Of a DNA stretch of 29,735 nucleotides, positions 16,009 through 22,934 are shown in pieces. The first letter of the stretch is position 1, and every line of letters starts with the position of its first letter. The translations under genes and the position numbers were made by a program. The notes below the pieces were generated by a model, which saw only the letters and a program-made list of their open reading frames with translations, was not told the DNA's origin and ran no database searches. Source of the DNA: Microcaldota archaeon (lineage in GTDB: Archaea; Micrarchaeota; Micrarchaeia; Burarchaeales; JAKAKT01); the NCBI GenBank assembly GCA_026396425.1, contig JAPLWU010000068.1:1-29735 (forward strand). Direction: 5' to 3'.

Positions 16009-16062
16009 CTTGCAAGTTATAAAGGCAGTCCGTAATTTGAGTTCGTAATTTGCGGTGATTTG

Positions 16063-16242
16063 ATGATTTGCGAGAGATGCGGCAACAGCACACATTCGCT
16101 CGAGCCATGCACCTACTGCGGAAAGAACGTGTGCCGCCTGTGCGAGAATTCCTCTAAGAGAATCGACAAGATTAAGCGCTATTTCATCTGCAAGTCCTGC
16201 TGGTCGGTCAGCGAGAGCAAAAAGGCGTTCAAAAGGGTTTGA
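16063..16242 (+). CDS. Small zinc-finger protein
   Basis: 59 residues with four CxxC-type pairs: Cys3/6, Cys16/19, Cys24/27 and Cys43/46. This is enough for two zinc sites, probably interleaved in a treble-clef or B-box-like way. The SD GGTGAT fixes the start at the ATG. Small Cys-rich proteins like this are common and uncharacterised in archaea; nucleic-acid or protein binding is possible. The next gene begins 30 nt later and is likely in the same transcript. Confidence 0.75.
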   Translation: MICERCGNSTHSLEPCTYCGKNVCRLCENSSKRIDKIKRYFICKSCWSVSESKKAFKRV

Positions 16243-16254
16243 GCCCAGCCATTT

Positions 16255-16264
16255 GGGGGGGGGG
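16255..16264 (+). repeat. G10 homopolymer in the leader of the next gene
   Basis: Ten consecutive G lie 9-18 nt before the ATG at 16273 and merge into GGGGTGG, the apparent SD. Homopolymers of this length are prone to slippage, and also to sequencing error. Confidence 0.7.
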
Positions 16265-16272
16265 TGGTTTGG

Positions 16273-16761
16273 ATGATTCAGAGGCAAAGAACGAAACTGC
16301 CAGCCCAAGCTCCATCGAATACAGAGAAAACCAATCCTTTTTGGAGACGTCATCTTGACGTTCACAAGATTTTGGCCACCAGTGGTCTCGTCTTTTTGGC
16401 AGCGTTTTCATATCAACTCGCAAAACACGAGATTATTGACATGCCTAATGCAAAACGTGCAGCGCCTGTTATAGCTAAAACTGAAATCGAACCAATGACA
16501 ATGCTGCCCGGCGAACGCGGAAATGCTGCAGCATGGCTAAAAGTCCGAGTTCCCGCAACCTCGGAAGCCAAAGGCCGCGAATTCAAAATCGGCGTTACGT
16601 ATTTGAGCAACATTTCATTTGTTATTCAACAAATAGAAGCAACTGGCGCCAAGGTAATAGAAGTTAAACCAGTCAAAGCCAAAGAGCTGAAGCCGGGCAA
16701 CAGCGTAATGGAGCAACCTGCGCCAGGGGGCGTCGGAAGTGGCATCATATCGCAGATATAG
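16273..16761 (+). CDS. Single-pass membrane protein of unknown function
   Basis: 162 residues: a basic N-terminus (~30 residues), one likely membrane helix near residues 31-47 (ILATSGLVFLAAFSYQL), then a soluble domain of ~110 residues with predicted strands (LKVRVPATSEAKGREFKIGV) and a Gly/Pro-rich tail. The start is ATG 16273; GTG 16264 is in frame but lies in the SD. Base composition is more AT-rich than the neighbours, which may indicate later acquisition. It ends directly against the IleRS stop on the other strand. I do not recognise the family. Confidence 0.65.
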   Translation: MIQRQRTKLPAQAPSNTEKTNPFWRRHLDVHKILATSGLVFLAAFSYQLAKHEIIDMPNAKRAAPVIAKTEIEPMTMLPGERGNAAAWLKVRVPATSEAKGREFKIGVTYLSNISFVIQQIEATGAKVIEVKPVKAKELKPGNSVMEQPAPGGVGSGIISQI

Positions 16762-19596
16762 TTAAGCTTTCTCGACGTTTATTTTCACTTTTTCTCCTTC
16801 AATCTCCCATTCCTTGCCCTTGCCCGAATCTTTTACAACAAGTTCTTTCGCCTTTACGGAATCGGCCAGCTGCTTTTTGTTCCTCGTTACCGCCTCGCCA
16901 ATCGTTCCTGAAGCGGCGATGCTCACATTTATGTGGTCCGTTTCAACAAGGCCCAATTCCTTCCTGGCCATCTGGATTCTCCGCCTTACCTCGCTCACCA
17001 TGGCCTCATCGTAGAGCGCCTCGCTCATCTTGGTTTTGACGAATACGACTCCTCCCTCGAATTCGGATTTCTCGTAGCCGGAACTCTCGCCCGGGTCGGC
17101 GCCCAATCTTACCGCCTTCACGTTCGCGATTGCGGCTATCACTCCTGACAATTTTTCAACCGCCTGCTTTACTTCGGTTGACTCCGTCTGAACGATTGCT
17201 TCCTCGAGCGGCCATCTCAATTTGACGTTCGCCTTCTGCCTCGCGTTCGAGGCCGCGCTCCCGGCATTCTTGCAGATACCCATCTGCTTCTCAAGCAAAA
17301 CGTCGATTTCCTTTGCATTGGGCTGGGGCCAGGCCAGCATGCTTATGCTCGCCTCGCCGCCCTTCATGTCTTTCGCGTATAACCTTCCGTAAATCTCCTC
17401 GCATATGAATGGTATTGCGGGCGAGAGCAGCCTTATCGAGGTGAGAAGCGCGTGATAAATGGCCCTCTGGGCGCCTTGCCAGCTCTTCCCGCCCTGCCTC
17501 CTCTTGGCGAGCTTGAGGTAGAACCTGCTCAAATCCTCAACTACGAATTCCTTGCACGCCCGCACGCCATCGTGAATCCTGTAACTTTCGTAATCCTCGG
17601 TAACCTCCTTGACCAGCGAATTCGCCCTCGAAATGAGCCAGGCATCCTCGTTCTCGAGACTGGCCTTCTCCTCCTCTTTTATTTCGAATCTTTCAACGAA
17701 AACGGAAATGTTCCAGAGAATCGAAAGAGTCCTCTCAGCCTCGCCCAGCTCGTTCCAGTTGAACTTCAAATCGTCCCAAACCGTGTTGCTCAGGCTCCAC
17801 AGCCTGAAGGCGTCGGCGCCGTGCTTCTTGGAAATCTCCTCGAGCGGGACGAAATTCCCGAGCGACTTGCTCATCTTCTCGCCCTTCTCGTCGACGAAGT
17901 GGCCGTGCATGAGCAGACTCTTGTAAGGGATTTGGTCGTTCATCACAATCCCTGAGCCGAGGAGCGAGTAGAACCAGCCCCTTATCTGGTCCTTGCCCTC
18001 TACTATGAAGTCCGCTTGAGTATAATTTTCGCCTTCCGCAAGCGAAGCCCACACTGCGTTGCCCGAATCAAACCAAACATCCAAAACATCGGAAACTCGC
18101 CGCATCTTTCCGCCGCATTTGCAATCGAACTCGACCTCGTCAACGAACGGCTTGTGGAGCTCCTGCACCTCTCTCCCGAGCTCTGCCCGCGAGCCGATGA
18201 CTTTCATCTCCTTGCATTTTCCGCACTCCCATATGGGCAGCGGGATTCCCCAGTACCTCTGGCGCGAGATGCACCAGTCCGGGGCCGCGCCGACGAAATC
18301 CCTGAGCCAGCCGCCGGCAAAGGCGGGCTGCCACGTGACTTTGTCCATCTCCTGGAACATGCGCTCCTTGTTCTTGGTTATGTTGATGAACCACTGGTCA
18401 GTGGTTATGAAAATGAGCGGCGTTTTGCAGCGCCAGCAGTGCGGATATCGGTGTTTTATCCTCCCCTCGTGTATGAGCGTTCCAACCTCGGCAAGGTAAT
18501 CGACTATCGGCTTGTTCGCATCCTTTACGTTCATTCCCGCGTATTCGCCCGCCTCGCTGGTGTAATTGCCCCTCTCGTCAACCGGGCAGAACGCCTCGAT
18601 TCCGTATTGCTTGCCGACCGCGAAGTCCTGCGGCCCGTGGCCCGGCGCGGTGTGAACCAACCCTGTTCCTTCCTCGAGCGTTACGAACATGTCGTTGAGC
18701 ACGACTTTGCGGGCGTATTCCTTCGGGACTTTCCCCTCGAGAGGAGCGTGATATTCGATTCCGCTCAGCTTCCTTCCCGGCATTTCCTCCAAAACAGTGG
18801 CGCTCGCCCCGCCCGCCGCCTTCAAAACTTCCTCGAGCCTCTCCTTTGCAACAATCCAAACCTCTTCGCCCACCTTAACCTTCACGTACTTGTATGTCGG
18901 GTGAACCATCACGGCCATGTTGGCCACGAGCGTCCACGGGGTAGTGGTCCATATTATCAGGTATTCGTTCTCGTTCTCCTTCCCCTTTATTTTGAATTTA
19001 ACGTAAATTGAATAGTCCTCGCGGTCGTCATACTCCAACTCGTAGTTGGCAATGGTCGTCTCGCACCTCGGGCATTGCGGGAGCACGTAGATTCCCCTCT
19101 GGAGAAGCCCCTTCTCGTGCGCCTTCTTTATCGTTGCCCACGATTTTTCGATATACGAATCCTTGTAGGTGATGTACGGGTCGTTCCAGTCCATCCACAC
19201 GCCGAGGCTCGCGAATTGCGCGCCCATCACGCCTATGTATTTGCTCGCGAACTCCTTGCATTTCCTTATGAATTCCGGAACGCCGACTTTCTCAATGTCC
19301 TTTTTGCTCTTGAGCTTGAGCTCCTGCTCAACCTTTACCTCGATGGGCAGGCCGTGCGTGTCGTAGCCCGGCTTCGCCCGAACGTTAAGCCCCCTCGCCC
19401 TCTTGTACCTGCAGACCGCGTCCTTTATGCACTTGTTCCAGGCGGTTCCAGGATGAATCTGCCCGGTGGCGTAAGGCGGTCCGTCGCAGAAGTAGAAGAA
19501 CTCGCCCTTGGCGTTCCTCTCCTTTATCCTTTCGTATATTTTCTCCTTTTCCCAGAAGGCGGCTATGCGCTTTTCCGTTTTCCCTGCCTCGTACAT
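16762..19596 (-). CDS. ileS: Isoleucyl-tRNA synthetase
   Basis: 944 residues. It is a class I synthetase: the HIGH-type motif HPGT is at residues 48-51, YDTHGLPIEVKVE follows, WCISRQRYWGIPLPIW lies in the catalytic core, and KMSKS is near 573. The inserted CP1 editing domain lies between them. ECGKCKEM and CKCGGKM form a zinc-binding pair in the core. The length and C-terminal extension suit the archaeal/eukaryotic form. ATG 19596 starts two bases after the stop of the preceding small membrane protein, implying coupled translation. A longer start at 19620 would overlap that gene and is less likely. Confidence 0.96.
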   Translation of the reverse strand: MYEAGKTEKRIAAFWEKEKIYERIKERNAKGEFFYFCDGPPYATGQIHPGTAWNKCIKDAVCRYKRARGLNVRAKPGYDTHGLPIEVKVEQELKLKSKKDIEKVGVPEFIRKCKEFASKYIGVMGAQFASLGVWMDWNDPYITYKDSYIEKSWATIKKAHEKGLLQRGIYVLPQCPRCETTIANYELEYDDREDYSIYVKFKIKGKENENEYLIIWTTTPWTLVANMAVMVHPTYKYVKVKVGEEVWIVAKERLEEVLKAAGGASATVLEEMPGRKLSGIEYHAPLEGKVPKEYARKVVLNDMFVTLEEGTGLVHTAPGHGPQDFAVGKQYGIEAFCPVDERGNYTSEAGEYAGMNVKDANKPIVDYLAEVGTLIHEGRIKHRYPHCWRCKTPLIFITTDQWFINITKNKERMFQEMDKVTWQPAFAGGWLRDFVGAAPDWCISRQRYWGIPLPIWECGKCKEMKVIGSRAELGREVQELHKPFVDEVEFDCKCGGKMRRVSDVLDVWFDSGNAVWASLAEGENYTQADFIVEGKDQIRGWFYSLLGSGIVMNDQIPYKSLLMHGHFVDEKGEKMSKSLGNFVPLEEISKKHGADAFRLWSLSNTVWDDLKFNWNELGEAERTLSILWNISVFVERFEIKEEEKASLENEDAWLISRANSLVKEVTEDYESYRIHDGVRACKEFVVEDLSRFYLKLAKRRQGGKSWQGAQRAIYHALLTSIRLLSPAIPFICEEIYGRLYAKDMKGGEASISMLAWPQPNAKEIDVLLEKQMGICKNAGSAASNARQKANVKLRWPLEEAIVQTESTEVKQAVEKLSGVIAAIANVKAVRLGADPGESSGYEKSEFEGGVVFVKTKMSEALYDEAMVSEVRRRIQMARKELGLVETDHINVSIAASGTIGEAVTRNKKQLADSVKAKELVVKDSGKGKEWEIEGEKVKINVEKA

Positions 19597-19598
19597 CG

Positions 19599-19883
19599 TC
19601 AACCGCCCCTGCTGGCCCATGCCTGCGCATAGTAGAAGGCGAACGGCATCGCCCCCATGAATGCGGCGGGAAACACTGCCGTTCCCAGCACCGTGGCATC
19701 AGTTATGTAATAAAACACGAGCGAAACTGCCGACGCGAGCGCAACCCCGCCAATCGCATGGACCTCGGCAAGCCCCATCCTAACCCCTGCCTCTGCCAGC
19801 AGAAGCGCGATGGCGAAAACGGCGGCAAGAAGGCCTGCAAGGGCGAGGTTCCCCTGCACGCCGAAAAGGTTCGCACCCCACAT
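19599..19883 (-). CDS. Small membrane protein coupled to IleRS, 5' end possibly damaged
   Basis: 94 residues from ATG 19883, with about three hydrophobic segments (LALAGLLAAVFAIALLLAEAG, then two more). The frame is open further upstream and encodes another hydrophobic segment, FEIIGGAVLLAG, directly before this Met, yet no ATG, GTG or TTG occurs there before a stop near 20010. That upstream part runs straight into the inverted repeat at 19934-19997. The original start may therefore have been lost when the repeat arrived. Its stop is two bases before the IleRS ATG. Function unknown. Confidence 0.5.
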   Translation of the reverse strand: MWGANLFGVQGNLALAGLLAAVFAIALLLAEAGVRMGLAEVHAIGGVALASAVSLVFYYITDATVLGTAVFPAAFMGAMPFAFYYAQAWASRGG

Positions 19884-19933
19884 CCCGGCGAGCAGGACCG
19901 CGCCTCCGATTATCTCGAATTTTAGAATTTCGA

Positions 19934-19997
19934 CGCAAAGCGTCGCTTCTTCACAAATCGCTGCACGAGACGCTGCCGCCTCAAGCGACGCTTTGCG
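19934..19997. repeat. Perfect 15-bp inverted repeat with 34-nt spacer
   Basis: The arm CGCAAAGCGTCGCTT (19934-19948) is the exact reverse complement of 19983-19997. The left arm also self-pairs as GACGC-AAA-GCGTC. It looks like the end structure of a small mobile element or a structured RNA. Confidence 0.7.
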
Positions 19998-20000
19998 AAG

Positions 20001-20020
20001 CCCGCGGCTTCATCCGCGGG
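20001..20020. repeat. Perfect hairpin CCCGCGG-CTTCAT-CCGCGGG
   Basis: A 7-bp stem with a 6-nt loop, preceded by GAAG. The form GAAGCCCGCGGCTTCA...CCGCGGG resembles the right-end/omega-RNA terminal hairpins of archaeal IS200/IS605-TnpB elements. No transposase gene is present, so at most this is a remnant or non-autonomous element. Confidence 0.5.
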
Positions 20021-20038
20021 TAAAGGCGCCACGTCTTA

Positions 20039-20134
20039 CCACGCCATATCCGCCACAAACCTATGCCTTCCCTATTTGGGCGACAGCCCAAATGGGACAC
20101 ATTTGCGCCACAGCGCAAATCGTGTTAGGCGTGG
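20039..20134. other. Candidate structured RNA: outer stem enclosing two sister hairpins
   Basis: CCACGCC (20039-20045) can pair with GGCGTGG (20128-20134). Inside lie two perfect 8-bp hairpins with 4-nt loops: ATTTGGGC-GACA-GCCCAAAT (20074-20093) and ATTTGCGC-CACA-GCGCAAAT (20101-20120). They differ in one stem pair by a compensatory G-C/C-G swap. A minus-strand TATA-like ATATTAAA (20167-20174) would start a minus transcript near 20140. No coding frame explains the region. An alternative is a non-autonomous mobile repeat. Confidence 0.4.
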
Positions 20135-20166
20135 GTGTGTGACTCCCTATGGTTTATGGAGCCAAC

Positions 20167-20174
20167 TTTAATAT
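20167..20174 (+). promoter_or_regulatory. TATA box of rfcS
   Basis: TTTAATAT lies 35-42 nt before the rfcS ATG and is readable as TATA on the minus strand too. Confidence 0.4.
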
Positions 20175-20208
20175 CTTTTTGCGTGCCTATCCGTAGCGAG
20201 GGAATACG

Positions 20209-21174
20209 ATGGCGGACGAAATCGAATTGCCATGGACGGAAAAATACAGGCCATCTAGCCTTGCCGATGTCGCGGGCCAGACCGAAATAATCGAGCGGCT
20301 CGCGGCCTTCGTAAAGGGCAGGAGCATGCCCAATCTGCTTTTCGCGGGAGGGCCCGGAGTGGGAAAAACAACCGCAACCCTCGCCCTCGCGCAGGATTTG
20401 TTCGGAAAAGACTACCGCGGGAGCCTGCTCGAATTGAACGCGAGCGATGAGCGGGGGATAGACGTTGTCCGCGGGAAGATTAAGGACTTTGCTCGCACCA
20501 TTCCGCTGAGCGCGGTTCCGTTCAAGCTCATCTTCCTGGATGAAGCGGATGCGCTCACTTCCGATGCGCAGCAGGCCCTCAGGCGCACCATGGAGATGTA
20601 TTCGTCGGCAACGCGCTTCATCCTCTCGTGCAACTACTCCTCGAAAATAATCGAGCCCATACAGAGCAGGTGCGCGGTCTTCAGGTTCAGGCCCCTCGCC
20701 GAAGAGGACGTTATGAAGATGCTCGGGCGGATTGCGCAAGCCGAGCAGCTGCACGTCGACCCAAAGGCCTACAAAGCCATAATCTACATTTCTGAAGGCG
20801 ATATGCGCAGGGCCATCAACTCGCTGCAGGGCGCCTCAATGATGTCGAAGAACATAAAAGAAGAAACAATTTTCAAGGCTTCCTCGCGCGCCAAGCCCGA
20901 GGAGATTTTGCAGATGCTCGACCTCGCGCTGAAGGGAAAGTTCACCGAGGCCCGCGAGAAGCTCGACAAGGTGATGGTGGATTACGGCATGGGCGGGGAG
21001 GAAATAATGCTCCAGATGTACCGGGAAATAACGAGCTTGGACATTCCCGATAGGAAGAAAGTGGAACTGGTCGATAAGATTGGCGAGTATAACTTCAGAT
21101 TGACGGAAGGGGCGAACGAGCGAATCCAGTTGGAAGCTTTGCTCGCGAGAATAATGCTTATTGGGAAGGAGTAG
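20209..21174 (+). CDS. rfcS: Replication factor C small subunit
   Basis: 321 residues, typical for the archaeal small clamp-loader subunit, with no intein. AAA+ motifs: Walker A GGPGVGKTT (47-55), Walker B LDEAD (110-114), sensor 1 in SCNYSSK (140-146) and the arginine-finger SRC at 153-155. The C-terminal collar domain follows. With the large subunit it loads PCNA on DNA. The N-terminus MADEIELPWTEKYRP matches the family. The large subunit is not in this window. Confidence 0.96.
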   Translation: MADEIELPWTEKYRPSSLADVAGQTEIIERLAAFVKGRSMPNLLFAGGPGVGKTTATLALAQDLFGKDYRGSLLELNASDERGIDVVRGKIKDFARTIPLSAVPFKLIFLDEADALTSDAQQALRRTMEMYSSATRFILSCNYSSKIIEPIQSRCAVFRFRPLAEEDVMKMLGRIAQAEQLHVDPKAYKAIIYISEGDMRRAINSLQGASMMSKNIKEETIFKASSRAKPEEILQMLDLALKGKFTEAREKLDKVMVDYGMGGEEIMLQMYREITSLDIPDRKKVELVDKIGEYNFRLTEGANERIQLEALLARIMLIGKE

Positions 21175-21669
21175 GTGGTATTAACGCTTCCAATGTTAGA
21201 CCTTTACCCTTCTTCTCTTGCCCAGGGTCCTTACATACTCCTTCTTTTCTATACCGTACCTTTTTTTGCGCCTATCGTTTCCATCATCGGCGTAGTCTAC
21301 TCATTCTGGTCCTACTTCAAATTCAAGAATTACGACAAAGGCGAGACAAAGTGGCTTGCGTATTGTGGAGTTTTATTTTTGTTCGGTATTGCTTCTGCAT
21401 GGATAATCCCAAGAATCGCAATCCCAAGCATCGGATTCATAAATATATTTATTGCGCCACTCGTTGACATAGCCATAGTTGCCATTTTTATTTACTACCG
21501 GAACAATTTCTTAAGAGGAAAGGCCTTGCCAGAGACAAGGAAGAGCGTCTACAACTCGTTAAAAATTCTTGCAGTCCTGGCCATTATTCGAATATTCCTC
21601 TCGCTCCTCCTTTTGGGTTTGTTTATCATAATCGCTCTGACAAACCAGCAATTCTCGCACTACGGATGA
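21175..21669 (+). CDS. Multi-pass membrane protein, AT-rich, unknown function
   Basis: 164 residues with about four hydrophobic segments: near residues 20-47, 62-83, 86-108 and 128-154. GTG 21175 directly follows the rfcS stop and has GGAG a few bases upstream. An in-frame ATG at 21193 is the alternative. Codons are clearly more AT-rich than in rfcS or Pelota, which may mean separate origin. The last ten codons and stop lie in a 29-bp tandem duplication; the stop is supplied by the second unit, so the present C-terminus may be recent. No family is recognised. Confidence 0.65.
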   Translation: MVLTLPMLDLYPSSLAQGPYILLLFYTVPFFAPIVSIIGVVYSFWSYFKFKNYDKGETKWLAYCGVLFLFGIASAWIIPRIAIPSIGFINIFIAPLVDIAIVAIFIYYRNNFLRGKALPETRKSVYNSLKILAVLAIIRIFLSLLLLGLFIIIALTNQQFSHYG

Positions 21670-21695
21670 CAAACCTGCAATTCTCGCACTAAGGG
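21638..21695 (+). repeat. 29-bp tandem duplication at the gene's 3' end
   Basis: Units begin TGACAAACCAGCAATTCTCG (21638) and TGACAAACCTGCAATTCTCG (21667). They match at most positions, with differences at one internal site and near the ends. TGA of unit 2 is the in-frame stop; TGA of unit 1 is out of frame. Confidence 0.7.
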
Positions 21696-21703
21696 GGTTG
21701 TTT

Positions 21704-21750
21704 CTAGCTGATTCTGAACCTCAGCAGCGCAACGAAAGCCAACCGAAAGC
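21704..21750 (-). pseudogene. Orphan copy of the Pelota 3' end
   Basis: On the minus strand this reads ...ALLRFRIS-stop, the exact C-terminus of the Pelota gene ending at 22302. CTGAACCTCAGCAGCGC (17 bp, plus strand) is identical in both. The last codons differ only synonymously (AGA/AGG, ATC/ATA, AGC/AGT, stop TAG/TGA). Upstream homology fades quickly. Together with the real Pelota end it flanks the toxin-antitoxin pair. Confidence 0.65.
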
Positions 21751-21773
21751 ATTATATCCGCTTATATGCATAC

Positions 21774-21798
21774 TATAGTCAACCAATAGGTGACTATA
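21774..21798. promoter_or_regulatory. Inverted-repeat operator of the toxin-antitoxin pair
   Basis: TATAGTCA (21774-21781) and TGACTATA (21791-21798) form a perfect 8-bp inverted repeat with a 9-nt spacer, covering the SD (AGGTGA) and touching the antitoxin ATG. TATA-like CATTATATC is at 21750-21758. It fits autoregulation by a ribbon-helix-helix antitoxin. Confidence 0.6.
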
Positions 21799-22041
21799 AT
21801 GGCATACACGACGATACAAATAACCCCTCGCACGAGGAACCGTCTCGAAACCCTGAAGGGCTTCAGGCGCGAGACTTACGAGGAGGTTGTAAGCAGGCTT
21901 TTGGACTTGGTCCCGGAAGGCGACGAAGAGGGTGCTTACCGGCCCGAATTCAGGGCGAGTGTTCTGCGCGGAATGCTTGATATCAAGAATGGAAGGGTCA
22001 CCCCGCATGCACAATTGAAGAAAAGGCTCGGCCTGAAGTGA
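21799..22041 (+). CDS. Antitoxin, ribbon-helix-helix type
   Basis: 80 residues. The N-terminus AYTTIQITPRTRNRLETLKG followed by TYEEVVSRLLDLV is the strand-helix-helix pattern of archaeal RHH-type antitoxins, which bind the operator as dimers. The charged C-terminal half would wrap the toxin. The ATG at 21799 follows AGGTGA; the GTG at 21790 lies in the operator. The RelE/ParE-type toxin begins six bases after its stop. Confidence 0.82.
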   Translation: MAYTTIQITPRTRNRLETLKGFRRETYEEVVSRLLDLVPEGDEEGAYRPEFRASVLRGMLDIKNGRVTPHAQLKKRLGLK

Positions 22042-22047
22042 TGGCAA

Positions 22048-22299
22048 ATGGCTTTTTCGATAGCCTACTCGGAGGAGTCGGTAGCAATACTGGAGCGGTT
22101 CGACCCCGCAGTTGCCAAGCGGATAGTTTCGAAGTTGCAGCAGGCGGCAAAGGACCCCATGCATTATTTCAAGCGGCTGAAAGACAGCGAATTATACAAG
22201 CTAAGAGTAGGCGACTACAGAGTAATGGCCAGACTAGACTTCGCGCAAGAAACCCTATTTATTGCCACTATCGGGCATAGAAGAAACATATACGACTAA
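22048..22299 (+). CDS. RelE/ParE-family toxin
   Basis: 83 residues, normal for the family. It shows the fold's sequence pattern: two N-terminal helices (EESVAILERFDPAVAKRIVS), LKDSELYKLRVGDYRVMARL, and the terminal strand FIATIGHRRNIYD with conserved Arg residues. RelE-type members cleave mRNA in the ribosome; ParE-type members poison gyrase. Sequence alone does not decide, though LxVGDYRV and IGHR favour the RelE side. It ends 3 bp before the convergent Pelota stop. Confidence 0.85.
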   Translation: MAFSIAYSEESVAILERFDPAVAKRIVSKLQQAAKDPMHYFKRLKDSELYKLRVGDYRVMARLDFAQETLFIATIGHRRNIYD

Positions 22300-22301
22300 A
22301 T

Positions 22302-22934
22302 TCAACTTATCCTGAACCTCAGCAGCGCCGCAATTCCCCCAAATCCCGAAAGCTGGTCTGCCGGAGAATTTTCAGAACTGAAAATAGTGGTTTTTACCTT
22401 CGTTTTCTCCGCCTTCTCCAGCAATTCCTCAATTTTTTTGTCCTTTCTCAGTAACTCATCCACAACCAGCAACTCATCCACCGCGCCGTAATCGAGCGCT
22501 TTTGCAACCTCCTCTTTTCCATAGGCGACAAGACCGGCCTTCGCAATTTCGGCAATGAGTTTCTCAATCAGGACAAATTCCTTCTCGGCGCGCTGCTCGC
22601 CCGCAACTTTCTCGACCGCACCTCGCTTCAGGAGTTCGTAAACGCCGCTTTTCTCAGCGCTCGAGCAAGAATCGAATGCAATGCGCTTGAGCAGCTCGCC
22701 ATCCCTCTCTCCGATGAATTTCTTCAGATTGTCTTTCGCAAAGCCGGGGCCGGCAATCAATATTTTCTCGACCTTCATCCCCCCGATGACTTTCATTATC
22801 TCCCCGAAATAGCCCCGCTGTTTCTCATCGTGCTTTTCCTCCCCTTTCCTCGCCTCATTATTTATCTCAAACTCGAACTCAACCCCGTAGCCCCTCAAAG
22901 TGGCAAATGTTGCCTTCCTCTCGTCCATTGCCAC
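22302..22934 (-). CDS. pelA: Pelota, central and C-terminal domains (separate frame)
   Basis: 210 residues covering eRF1-like domains 2 and 3. VAMDERKATFATLRGYGVEF opens domain 2, and IDDELLVVDELLRK-like sequence (here AVDELLVVDELLRK) and SGFGGIAALLRFRIS are family signatures of domain 3. The frame opens with GTG whose G is shared with the TAG stop of the N-terminal part (TAGTG), so reinitiation is conceivable. Restoring one base at the junction would read G-I-V-A-M-D-E, exactly what the family expects. Pelota with aEF-1A rescues stalled ribosomes before ABCE1 splits them. The gene is broken by a frameshift, by design, or by sequencing error. Confidence 0.85.
   Translation of the reverse strand: MAMDERKATFATLRGYGVEFEFEINNEARKGEEKHDEKQRGYFGEIMKVIGGMKVEKILIAGPGFAKDNLKKFIGERDGELLKRIAFDSCSSAEKSGVYELLKRGAVEKVAGEQRAEKEFVLIEKLIAEIAKAGLVAYGKEEVAKALDYGAVDELLVVDELLRKDKKIEELLEKAEKTKVKTTIFSSENSPADQLSGFGGIAALLRFRIS

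Noticed and set aside
19930..20134. CRISPR array
   Set aside because: The hairpins are not equal-length direct repeats with unique spacers, and no cas gene is present.
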